From contig JBAIAC010000225.1 of the NCBI GenBank assembly GCA_037349315.1, positions 297,501 through 361,500 on the forward strand: a stretch of DNA of 64,000 nucleotides. The letters are read 5' to 3'. Under the pieces are notes generated by a model that searched no databases, was not told the origin of the DNA, and was given only the letters and a program-made list of their open reading frames with translations. Below, piece after piece: positions 20,854 through 30,539 of this stretch. The DNA comes from Chelydra serpentina. Lineage: Eukaryota > Chordata > Testudines > Chelydridae. Numbering within the stretch: the stretch's first letter is position 1; the number at the start of each line of letters is the position of its first letter. Made by a program: the position numbers and the translations under genes.

Positions 20854-20926
20854 AGCTAGAGCCTGGCATCCAGCCAGAAACCTTCAGATCTTCAATCTCA
20901 TCCACTCCCCACTGAGCTACTTGGGC
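20854..20926 (-). pseudogene. tRNA-Phe (GAA) pseudogene
   Basis: On the minus strand AAGTAGCTCAGTGGGGAG and TTGAAGATCTGAAGG match tRNA-Phe and give anticodon GAA. Three acceptor pairs fail (GCCCAAG against CTCTAGC). The D-stem is altered and the T-loop lost its TTC (GGCTGGATGCC). It looks like an old copy with no close T-run. Confidence 0.65.
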
Positions 20927-21831
20927 AGCGACCAGGCCCCCCAAGAAGGGTTAATACACGTGCCACAGCTCATGCTGGGGAGATTGAAATCCTGATGTCA
21001 CAAGGCAGGAGACTAGCAGTGGCCTTGGCCCCGGAGGAGCAGGCTGGGGCTGCCTGGATCCCCGTCACTCAAGCCAGCACCTGCCCCCTCCCAAGCTGTC
21101 ACTGGCGCCCCCAGGTCAGGGAGACAGGAGCAGCGGTTCCCACGGGAACAAGTCCACCCCCGGCTCGCAGGCAACTCCCAAGCCTGACACAGAAAAATAT
21201 CTTGCCAGGAAGGAGCCCACTGGGACTCCACACGGCTACTTTTCCTCCCACCCAGAACCCCGCTGCTTCTCCTGGGCTGCAAGTAGCCACCCCTGGGAAG
21301 CCGAGGGGCAGGCACAGGATTCTACCTCCCAGCAGCCAACAGCACCTCCCCAGGCCTTGGCAGAACGAATGGTGGCGCTCGACTAACCCCACTGAGCCGC
21401 TTAGCTTCTGCCCTGCCTTCCTCAGCACGACCTTCCTCCTTTGCCCCATTCCCCCCTCACTTCCTCCTTTAGCAAGTGGGAAGAGCTGGGCTCTGCAGGC
21501 CAACCTCTAAGGGCAGAGGAGGCCAAGCCACAAGGCTCCAAGAGGTGACTGGCCGAGATCCTGCAGTTTTCCCTGGCTGATGCCAAGGTGCTTTCTCAGC
21601 TCATTTCACCACCCTCTGTCCTTGAAGGAGAGCTTCTTTCTCTTCCCCTTGCTGAGAAAGAGCAAGGGAAGAACAAAAGCCCACATCCATAGGGTGGCAG
21701 AGGCTTCAGGAGCCCACAGCGTTTGCCCATCTGGGGCATTGTGGCTGAGATCTCTGCTGGCCAGCGCCAGCGCTCGCAAGGCGCTAGTGTGGATGCTGGA
21801 GGCTGGGTGCTGGGTGCTGGGGCAGAGACCC

Positions 21832-21903
21832 AGCAGAGTGGCGCAGCGGCAGCGTGCTGGGCCCGTAAGCCAGAGGTCGATGGATCGAAACCATCCTCTG
21901 CTA
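21832..21903 (+). tRNA. Initiator tRNA-Met body with CGT anticodon
   Basis: Acceptor AGCAGAG/CTCTGCT, D-arm and T-arm GATGG/ATCGAAA/CCATC are all intact and match vertebrate initiator tRNA-Met. The anticodon loop is CCCGTAA in place of CCCATAA, so the anticodon is CGT (Thr). The first 3' stem base is G instead of C, which opens the pair next to the loop. A TTTTT run lies about 20 bases downstream. The body is better preserved than its partner at 13847, so it may be transcribed. Confidence 0.85.
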
Positions 21904-22429
21904 GGTAGGTGCTTGTTACTTTTTGCTCTGGGCCTCCAAGCGAGGGGGCGACCAGCAGAGTGCCAGGAGCCGAGGCCCTGAGGCAGGAGGTGGCTGAGGT
22001 GTGGGACTGCCAGGGAGCTCCCCGGCCCCTCTGGCTGCCTGGGCTGAAGGCGAGAGCCAGGCCTGTGCGTGAGGTCTGAGTGCCGGTGGCTGCCCCACTC
22101 CTCGGGAGGGTCTGTCCCAAGGCAGCGGCCCAGCCCCCCTCCAAGGGGGTGCGTCCCACCAGCATTTCTTGCCCCGTTTGGGGAGGTTCAGCCTCCCCGA
22201 GCCCCTTGTAGCCGCCGCCCACGCGCAGTGTCACTGGTAGATACGGGCAGAGGAGACTCGGGGGCCTGGGCTGGGAAATCCCTGGGTGAAACTGGCTGCC
22301 TGAGCCCAGCCCCTCTGCACTCAGGGGAGCGGTGAGAGGGGGAGGGGCTCAGGGAGTAAATCCTCCGAAACCTCCCCCCTGGGTTTGTAATGTCAGAGCC
22401 CAGCGAACAAGTCCCTGCGTGTGTGAAGG

Positions 22430-23090
22430 GAGGGGCTGTGAGGGGGGGGTCCATGGGGGTGTCAGTGTGAGGGGGAGGGGCTGTGAGGGGGAGGGTCCAT
22501 GGGGGTGTCAGTGTGAGGGGGAGGGGCTGTGAGGGGGAGGGTCCATGGGGGTGTCAGTGTGAGGGGGAGGGGCTGTGAGGGGGAGGGTCCATGGGGGTGT
22601 CAGTGTGAGGGGGAGGAACTGTGAGGGGGAGGGTCCATGGGGGTGTCAGTGTGAGGGGGAGGAGCTGTGAGGGGAGGGTCCATGGAGGTGTCAGTGTGAG
22701 GGGGAGGGGCTGTGAGGGGGAGGGTCCATGGGGGTGTCAGTGTGAGGGGGAGGGGCTGTGAGGGGGAGGGTCCATGGGGGTGTCAGTGTGAGGGGGAGGA
22801 GCTGTGAGGGGAGGGTCCATGGGGGTGTCAGTGTGAGGGGGAGGGGCTGTGAGGGGGATGGTCCATGGGGGTGTCTCTGTGAGGGGAGGGGCTGTGAGGG
22901 GAGGGTCCATGGAGGTGTCAGTGTGAGGGGGAGGGGCTGTGAGGGGGAGGGGGAGGGTCCATGGGGGTGTCAGTGTGAAGGGAGGGGCTGTGAGGGGGAG
23001 GGTCCGTGGGGGTGTCAGTGTGAGGGGGAGGGGCTGTGAGGGGAGGGTCCATGGAGGTGTCAGTGTGAGGGGGAGGGGCTGTGAGGGGCT
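22430..23090. repeat. 46-bp G-rich minisatellite, right copy (~14 units)
   Basis: The GTCCATGGGGGTGTCAGTGT motif repeats at 46-bp spacing (22451, 22497 and on), with some short units. It is the reverse complement of the array at 12878-13336 but about 200 bp longer. Confidence 0.92.
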
Positions 23091-23122
23091 GGGCTCCCCA
23101 GTCACTGCTCTGCCGATGCCCC

Positions 23123-23828
23123 TGTCACAGAGTCCCCGGGCGATGCTCTGGAACTGCTCCCTACGAAGCCAGTCAGGACTCTGGAGGAGCCTCCTCGCTG
23201 AGCCGACTGTCTCCAGGGCAAGAAGCTTCCCCAGCTTCCACCTTCCTGGGTCTGACCCGGAGCATTCAGCATCCCCTTCTTCACCGCAGCGAGTCCGCCC
23301 AGGTGAGGCTCCTGGGGAAGCCAGAGGGCCCTGCCCCCAACTCCACCGTCAGACGTGACTCTCAGCCAGCCAGTGAAACAGAAGGTTTATTAGACGACAG
23401 GAACAGGGTCTAAACCAGAGCTTGTAGGTACAGAGAACAGGACCCCTCAGTCAGGTCCATCTTGCGGGGTGGGGAGGCCAGAGCCCATCTGGACCTCCCT
23501 CCATGTGCCCAGCCAGCTCCAAACTCTCCAGCCCCACCTCTGCCTTTGTCTCCTTCCTGGGCCAGGAGATCATCTGATCCCTTTGTTCCCCAACCCCTTC
23601 AGCCGGCACCTTTGCAGGGAAGGGGCCCAGGCCAGCAGTTGCCAGGAGACAGGGTGTCGGCCATGCTGTGTCATCACACTGGCCCTCTAGGGCTTTGCAA
23701 CAATCACACACCCTTATCCCACCACCTAGAGACTTAAGAAATGCAGAGGGGAAACTGAGGCATAGGGGAAACTGAGGCACCCACTCAGTATTCAGAGGAA
23801 ACATTAGGAACAGTCCCACTTCGTTACA
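23123..23828 (-). mobile_element. Solo LTR of an endogenous retrovirus
   Basis: On the minus strand it runs from TGTAACGAAGTGGGACTG to GGGGACTCTGTGACA, so the TG...CA ends are present, with AATAAA inside. It is 706 bp long. Its relative at 8027 is shorter at the 3' end. There is no adjoining gag, pol or env sequence, and I could not find a clean target duplication, which fits its being moved within a duplication. Confidence 0.8.
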
Positions 23829-24107
23829 TCCTCCCTGAATGTTTGTTTAAATCACTTGGTGGTGGCAGCATACCGTTCAAGGACAAAAGGGATTTGTGCT
23901 TTGAGGAAGTTTTTATCCTAAATAGTAAAAATAAGCTTTGGGGGTCTTTCATGCAGGTGCCCATGACTGTACCCCAGAGTTCAGAATGGGGAGGGAACCC
24001 CTGACAACCCCCTTCCTCGGGCTGTAGCTGAAGCAGAGCAGCCAAGAAGAGGCTCCAGCCCTGAAAAAAGCCGGGCGTTCAGTACGAAGGGGAAAGTGCA
24101 CAAAGCA

Positions 24108-24180
24108 CAACCGCAAAGGGACTTGAACCCTCAATTTTCTGATCCGAAGTAAGACGCCTCATCCATTAGGCCACGTGGTC
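24108..24180 (-). tRNA. tRNA-Arg (TCG)
   Basis: On the minus strand this is a complete 73-nt tRNA-Arg(TCG). Acceptor GACCACG/TGCGGTT has one mismatch and two wobble pairs. The D-arm is GGCCTAATGGATGAGG, and the anticodon arm with CTTCGGA is closed except for one altered base (TCTTA). The T-arm is GAGGG/TTCAAGT/CCCTT. No TTTT follows within 20 bases. It keeps the 5' strand that the 7671 copy has lost. Confidence 0.85.
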
Positions 24181-24581
24181 ATATGGGGAAAGTCTCTCCA
24201 AGCACTTCTTTAGAGAAGACAGACACTGTGTTTCTCGGGTCATCTACGGAGGGGCCAGAGACACTCTGGGCACAAGGAGCCGAGTTCCCAGCAAGATGTG
24301 AGTCCGTTCCTCCCAAGTGGATGGGGTTCTTGTTCTTCTGCACATTGTCGCCCATGGAGACCAAGGACCTACAAATGTGATTTCATATTATAGCTTTGTT
24401 TAATTGATGAAAACATAAACTAGACACTTGGAGGACTAGAACTGATTTCAGCTGAGGGACACGTTTGCTAGGTTTTTACGCATTTGCACAGGGAAATGTT
24501 GAGTGTTTTCACTCATCCCTATTCAGCGGAACAGAATGGAAATAGATTTGTAATTATTTTTGTTAAAGGAACAGGCTTGCA

Positions 24582-24653
24582 AGGGGGCACTTGGATTTGA
24601 ACCAAGGACCACTTGAGCTGTAGTCAAACACTCTACCACTGAGCTACACCCCC
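24582..24653 (-). tRNA. tRNA-Cys body with ACA anticodon
   Basis: On the minus strand: acceptor GGGGGTG/TGCCCCC, A box TAGCTCAGTGGTAGAG and T-arm CTTGG/TTCAAAT/CCAAG, all intact. The anticodon arm is TTTGA/CTACAGC/TCAAG, so GCA became ACA and the base at 38 changed to C. ACA still pairs with the Cys codon UGU, but A34 is normally edited to inosine only in certain tRNAs. The 3' flank is shared with the copies at 8977 and 43577. Confidence 0.85.
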
Positions 24654-24787
24654 AAACTGTTCTGCAGTAGGGGAGGGTCTCTGGCAGTGTGTGTGTCGCT
24701 GACATATTGGAGTGATGCTGAAACAGGACAGAGTACAGATGGCATTGTGGGGGTGGCATGAACCGTATCTCTTCATTTCCCCTTCTA

Positions 24788-24982
<195 letters not shown>

Positions 24983-25289
24983 TCACAGCCCCGCTATTCC
25001 TGTGGTAGAGGAGCCAAGCGGAAGCTCTGGGTGGCTCAGAGTCAACAGAGTCCCACTCCCACCCCGCTCAGAGCATCCAGGAAATACCAGGGTGAGGGGA
25101 CGAAGAGAGAGCCCCTTGTCTCTCCCAGCAGATCCATCACACACCTACTAGCCACAGACTGATACAGGAGATGGAGCCCCTACCTGGGTCCAGGGAGAGA
25201 TCTCTGGTAGGAAGCCCAACACCCTCCTCATTGTGAGGAGCTGGATATGAAGGGAGGGGAATCTCCCCTAAGCCTCACTGGTGGGTGCC

Positions 25290-25750
25290 TGTGACGAAGT
25301 AGGGAGCGGGGTGGATTTGACCTGGGAGTGCTGTGGGGGAGGTTCACTGGGACTGGCTGCATTGGGGATGGGAGACTTCCCCTGAAGGAAGATACCTGAG
25401 GCTGTAACATGAGCCAGAAGGGGGGTTGGGAGAGGTGACACCTTTGCCTGGAAAAATGGACAAAGCCTAGAAAAGAAGCCGGGGGAGGGGAAAAGAGCCT
25501 GCTCAAGGGTTTGGTCTGGTTGGTTAAAGTTTAAAGCTGGGTGGTAAAACGCAGGGAGCCCCAAGGCTGGGGTCTAAGCTCCCTGGCCCCAAAAGGGCCC
25601 GACTAAGGGGTCCTGTTTGTACCCACAAGCTCTGTTTGAACTGTGTTCCTGGCGTCCTTAATAAACCTTCTCTTCTGCTGGCTGGCTAAGTGTCACAGTA
25701 AATCCCACGAAAAGGGGTACAGGGCTCTAACTCCCCCACACTCCGTGACA
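25290..25750 (+). mobile_element. Solo LTR with 5-bp target duplication
   Basis: The element starts TGTGACGAAGTAGG and ends CTCCGTGACA, with AATAAA near 25660. The bases GTGCC occur immediately on both sides, a clean 5-bp target-site duplication. It is similar to the LTR at 39181-39679. There are no internal viral genes. Confidence 0.85.
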
Positions 25751-25780
25751 GTGCCCCCTTCATATCTCACAGGAGCTGTT

Positions 25781-25948
25781 GGGGGGAGGGAGAGCTCAGT
25801 GGTTTGAGCATTGGCCTGCTGAACCCAGGGTTGTGAGTTCAATCCTTGAGGGGGCCATTTAGGGATCTGGGGCAAAAATTGGGGATTGGTCCTGCTTTGA
25901 GTAGGGGGTTGGACGAGATGACCTTCCAAACCTGATATTTTATGATTA
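25781..25948 (+). mobile_element. tRNA-headed SINE with CR1-like tail
   Basis: It has a tRNA-like head (GAGCTCAGTGGTTTGAGCAT, GAGTTCAATCC), a body (GGGGCAAAAATTGGGGATTG), and a tail (GTTGGACGAGATGACC, CCTGATATTTTATGATT) that mimics the CR1 3' end. This is the arrangement of tortoise-type SINEs. Related copies are at 37324, 48013 (truncated) and 61903. Confidence 0.88.
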
Positions 25949-26250
25949 GGCTCCAGCACTGGGAGTCTGGTCAGTTTTCTTAGGCCCATGTTGGTGGGTT
26001 ATTTCCTGTTTCACAAATCAGAGCATTTCTACCTCGGAACCTCATGGGTCTGGTCCTAGAATCTAGGCCGCTTATTAAACATCTCCCAGCAGGTTTGCCG
26101 CATCCTGTCCCCCTCCCTTTCTCCACCCTGTGCATTTCCTGCCCCGCACCAACCTCCAAACCAGACTGTGCAAACCTTCCCATCTCCGGTGTATTTGCTG
26201 TCCCTCTTCCTCCCGCAGGAACCCACCAGCAACCCCCCAATAATCCCTAC

Positions 26251-26274
26251 CTGAGCTGGTTCCTCTGCAGCCAT
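26251..26274 (-). pseudogene. First coding exon of the minus-strand KRAB gene fragment
   Basis: ATG opens MAAEEPAQ and is followed by a donor (CAG/GTAGGG). This matches the usual reptile KRAB-ZNF start, which continues in phase into GPVTFEE of the next exon at 24940. An upstream in-frame ATG (near 26331) gives a longer N terminus. Without downstream zinc fingers it is a fragment. Confidence 0.7.
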
Positions 26275-27599
26275 TTCCCTTCCGTGTCCCATGGGAGGAC
26301 GGGATGAACTGGAGCGAAACAGGGACGTCATTCTGCAGCCTGGGTGGGTGAGAAGGGTAATTGTGGGGGTTTCAGAACAGACTTTAGTTTATTTCACAGC
26401 ATGATTCACCCAGACCCTTTCCCTGGAGACAGACATTCTAGATTCTGTGATGCTGGGAAAATGCTTCATCTCTTTATTACAGTGTAGACCTGGCTCCTCC
26501 TGCCAGGCTAAGCCAACAGAGAGATGTTCAACCTCCCTTCTCCCTCCCTCCACCCCGTAACAAAGTGTCTGAACACAAGGCTAGAAAAGAGCAGAACCAA
26601 AGGAGTCACTGTGGGGGATTCCCTCGGACACTGACCCCACGGCAGCCACACCCCGGCAGGAGGAACATGGAGTCAGGAACTGGCTTTTCCTCTGTCTGAT
26701 CCTTTTCTTGTTCACTGGAAAGTGATTCTGCCCAGGGATGCTGCAACACATGTGTCTGGTGGATTAGAGAGCTGGAAATCTCTCTCCCCCTCATTTCTAC
26801 CACTGCCCCTTTCACTCTCCCCTTCCCCTGTCCTCTCTCCCTGCCCCTCTCCGGCTGGGAAAGTCCCATTCCTGGGTTCTTTGCTCTCCCATCGATGGAT
26901 TTTCTCCTGGCAATTGCTAATGGGAGGAGAAATGAGGAGGGGCTGTTTGTGCAGAGTCACTTGCTTGCCAGTCCCCAGCACTTTCCCTGAGGTCTTTCAG
27001 TTACCTGCAGTCTGGGGCTCAGAATTTAGTGAACAGGGCCCAGGGCTGCCCTATGGGGCTAGTACCAGCTGGAGAAAGTCATCACCTGGGCTGGGCAGAG
27101 AAGAAGCTTCAATTAAGGTCACTTCCGAGCACAGAACCCCGACCGGGTCACGATGGAGGCTGCAGCATCTGACCCAGGAAGCTGAACCCCAATATCCTGA
27201 GCAGAGAGGGACAGGGTGTTGGAGCAGCCTTCCCTCCTTGAGCTCTCTGGGGAGAGCAGCTAATGAGAGCCCCTCCTCACAGGGGGAATTGCTGATCTCA
27301 TTTGCCCCACTGTCCATCTAGAGTCACTCCTCGTCTTTCCATGCAGTGACTCTGGATAAACAATGGTCTCAGTGAAACCAGATTTCAGAAAGAACGAGTC
27401 CAGAGTGCTGTGGAAGAAACCATTGTGTGGCAATGCTAACCCCCTTCCCCCCCTCCCGCACCCCCAGATCGAGAACAAGGGCTGGGGGCACGAATTTTCC
27501 CAACGGAACCGGAACTTCCTGCAGTTTTCAAAAGAGAAGAAAAGCAAAATCTGCGATTTCACACGAAGAGTGTTTGGTAAGTAGATAGAAAGTTATCAC

Positions 27600-28870
27600 A
27601 GTGACTGGAGGTGGCCGGGGAATGCCGGGCAGTGCTTGGAGCCAGGACATTGGCACACGTAGATCAGAGAGAAGGACCATGGTTAGTAGCACTCCCCATA
27701 GCCCCCAGCCAGGGTCCACCAGATAATCCCTGGGACTCGGCCCCCAGAATCCCTGGCCAGGAACCCCAGATACCCCTCAAAGCCCCACCGGCCCGGGAAT
27801 CCCCACCAGACCATCACTGCCAGGTTGGGAATCCCAAAGGGTTCCCCCCAAGAAGAGCCCCCAGCAGCTAGGGACACCCCCCCAACAGACCGCCCCCTGG
27901 GAACTCAGTCCCTCACTGCCTACCTGGGATTCTCCCACTGCCTTCCTAGAACCTCCGCCTGCCCTCCAGTAGGATCTGCCCTGCCATTTGCCTGGGATCC
28001 CCTGATGCTTTACAGTGGGACCCCTCACGCTGCTTGCCCGGCATCCCCTGACCTAGCGCCAGAGATCCACCCCCCTCCCCCCCAGCTCTGTGCACTGGGC
28101 ATGGCAACGATCCCAGGAGCCAGCGGGGGAAGCCCAAACAGAGCCCTTGGAACAGCACCAGGCACCCTCTAGCACCCTGTCCCGGCACCCCAAGAGATGT
28201 GCACCCCGCTGTTCTGCAGCCACCAGGCCCCCAGCGATACCCACCTCCAGGCCCCATCACCTCAGGGCTGGGCACATCAGAACCATCCCCCGAAACCCCA
28301 AACCTCCAGAGCCACCAACCTGACTAGGGTGCCCCCTGCCCAGTCACCCACACACCTCCCCCCACCACAATGCCCCTTCAGCTCCAGCTGCAATCTCCCC
28401 ACACAGGCGACACCCCTGGCCCCCAGCAACAGTGTTACCCCACAGTGTGTGATAAGTGGGTTACCAGTTATCACCGCCCCCTGCTGGCCTGACACAGGCA
28501 GAGGGAGCCCTGGGGGACGCTTCTTTAAACAGGAGAATGGAAAGGCCTGGAGGCCCAAAACAGGTAAGAAATGTCCATGGCCTGTCACTAGCAAATAACG
28601 GCCACCATGGATCCACCCCAGAGGTGGCTGCATCTTAGCACTGCGGGAAGCAACCCCTCATGGAGGCCATTTGTCATGGGGTTTGCGATACTTCTGGACC
28701 CACGCTGCCCTCAGAATGACCTCCTCATCCTGTGCCAGACGGAGAAAAGAAAAAGGTCCAGCCAACTCTCCTGTTACCAGGTGTGGGCCATTTATCCCCA
28801 AACAGGGGGTGGCCTCTGGGTTTGATGTGTATTAAATAGGTGGCTGGTCTCTTTCATTGGCAAACAGTTT
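27600..28870. other. C-rich spacer, no gene seen
   Basis: This lies between the palindrome arm and the AT-rich repeat. Many short frames are open because of the C-rich composition, and I recognise no domain. Confidence 0.4.
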
Positions 28871-29074
28871 AACAGAGAGAAAGGGGTGGGGGGAAGAAAT
28901 GATTCTGAAAGGAGAGAGAGGAGAAAGATGATCACTGCAAAATTTAACCCCCTGCAACATCCAAGATGGAGAACGACTCAGAGCAACAGGTTCCCTCCAA
29001 GGAAGGAGAATTTGCTGGGATTTAGAAACATGGGGAACAGCCCCAAACACAAAAGGATTTGTAACTGACATTTG

Positions 29075-29560
29075 ATAATGAGGTTGAAAGAAAGAAATCC
29101 TGAGATTTGAGATCAATGTTCAGAAATGAAAGAGAAAGGGTGGACATCCGAGGGATTTTGGATCCATTTTTGCAAATTATAGACAGGAAAGTGAAAAATC
29201 AGAGGGATTTTATATCAGTGGTTGATAGGAGGTAAAATCTGAGTGTTTCACATCAATATTTGATACATGAAGAGAGAGGAAATGGGCAACATTTTATATC
29301 CATATTTATATTTAAGAATCTGAGAAAAGGTGTAAATCTGATTGTTTTAGTATTTTATAAGGAGAGCGACAGGGGAAAATCTCAGGGCATATTCACTTAG
29401 AAATAGACAAGTAGAGAGAAGTGGGGCAAGTGTTTAGGGTATTTTATATCAATCTTTGAGATTTGCAGAGAATGTGTCACAAATTACATATTTGATCACA
29501 GGAGAGAAACACCAAGATCTGGGGGGATTTCCTGTTGCTATTAAATAACTAGAGGAAAGG
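29075..29560. repeat. Diverged ~50-bp AT-rich tandem repeat
   Basis: A motif resembling GGGATTTTATATCAATATTTGATA recurs roughly every 40-50 bp (about 29103, 29153, 29203, 29240, 29290, 29340, 29437, 29480), with GAGAGGAAAG-type spacers. The copies are strongly diverged. Confidence 0.6.
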
Positions 29561-30019
29561 GGGGGGCTGTGACTGGATTTTACGGGACTGTCCAACACAT
29601 GAACACAAAGTGCCCCCCCCCAGTCACAGGGCAGCGGGGAGCCCTTTGGGGAGCTGCTCTCGGGGGGGGGGGGGGGGGGGAGGGACCCTGGCCCAGGGGA
29701 GGGGGCAGCAGTGGGGGATGGGCTGGTGGGGCAGTTTGGGGGCAGCAGGTGGGCTGGGGACACCGGGGTCCGGGCAGTGCCCATGGGGGGCACGTGCTCC
29801 CCCCGTCCCCGCCCGGGCAGAGACCGGGCACCTCGGCCCAGCCCCAGCCCGGGGCAGCAACTTCCCCCCCCCCGGACAAGGGCGGGAAACCCCCCCCCCC
29901 CGGGGAGATGGGAAATGGCCACTGGGGGGTCGGGGAACCCAGTCTCCCCGGTTCCCGGGGGGGCGGAGAGTCACTTTCCCGCCCCCCCGCGGGTCTGTCA
30001 CTCCCCGGCCGGGCACGGA

Positions 30020-30420
30020 GGGGTTAATGACGGGCCCCGCCCAGACCCCGGGCTCCCGGCTCACAATGGAGCCAGCAGCGGAAGTGACGTTGGGCGGGGG
30101 GGTGGGGCGAGCTGCTGAAACCCTCTCTTGCCTGGGCTGGAGAGCGCAGAAGCGGCCCCGAGGCAGGCTGGGAGATGTAGTTCCTGACTCTCCCGGGACC
30201 GGAAGTGACGTCAGGCAGGGGGCGGACGAGCCGGGCTACGAACGCGCGCGGGGCGCTGCGGCTCTGCCTGGCTCGTGCGCGGCCGTTGGAGCGGTTTGTA
30301 TCTCCCGCCGCTGGGCATGCGCAGATCGGGGGGGGGGCGCGCATGCGCATGCGCAGAGCTCCTCCCGCTACTGCTGCTTCCTGGGGAGCCACGAGCCGCA
30401 CCTAGGGTGTCCCGTCCCCC
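30020..30420. promoter_or_regulatory. CpG-rich promoter-like segment
   Basis: The segment is dense in CpG and carries several housekeeping promoter motifs: GCGGAAGTGACGT (30078-30090) and ACCGGAAGTGACGTCA (30198-30213), which are ETS plus CRE sites; a ZNF143/THAP11-like site on the minus strand (GCTGGGAGATGTAGTT, 30167-30182); and NRF1 sites GCATGCGCA (30315-30323) and GCGCATGCGCATGCGCA (30339-30355). It sits at the centre of the KRAB palindrome, about 3.9 kb from each KRAB first exon. It may drive KRAB transcripts in either direction, but no transcript evidence is available here. Confidence 0.7.
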
Positions 30421-30539
30421 CCGAGCAGGTCTCTGCCCCTCCCCCCCGCCCCATTGTCTCCCCCTCCCACCATGGGCGGTTCTCACTGGGGGGGGGCTCG
30501 GGGGGGCTCTGGGGTCACTGGCCAGGGACTCTGGGGACT

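Larger units (their letters stand above)
21630..23090 (-). repeat. Inverted duplication, right arm
   Basis: This is the reverse-complement partner of 12878-14120, including the initiator-type tRNA and the 46-bp minisatellite. Right of the minisatellite it joins directly to the LTR. In the left arm about 4 kb lies between those two pieces. Confidence 0.85.

Noticed and set aside
25785..25860. A tRNA gene (AGCTCAGTGGTTTGAGC ... GAGTTCAATCC)
   Set aside because: The same head with the same body and CR1-like tail recurs at 37.3 and 61.9 kb, so it is a SINE.
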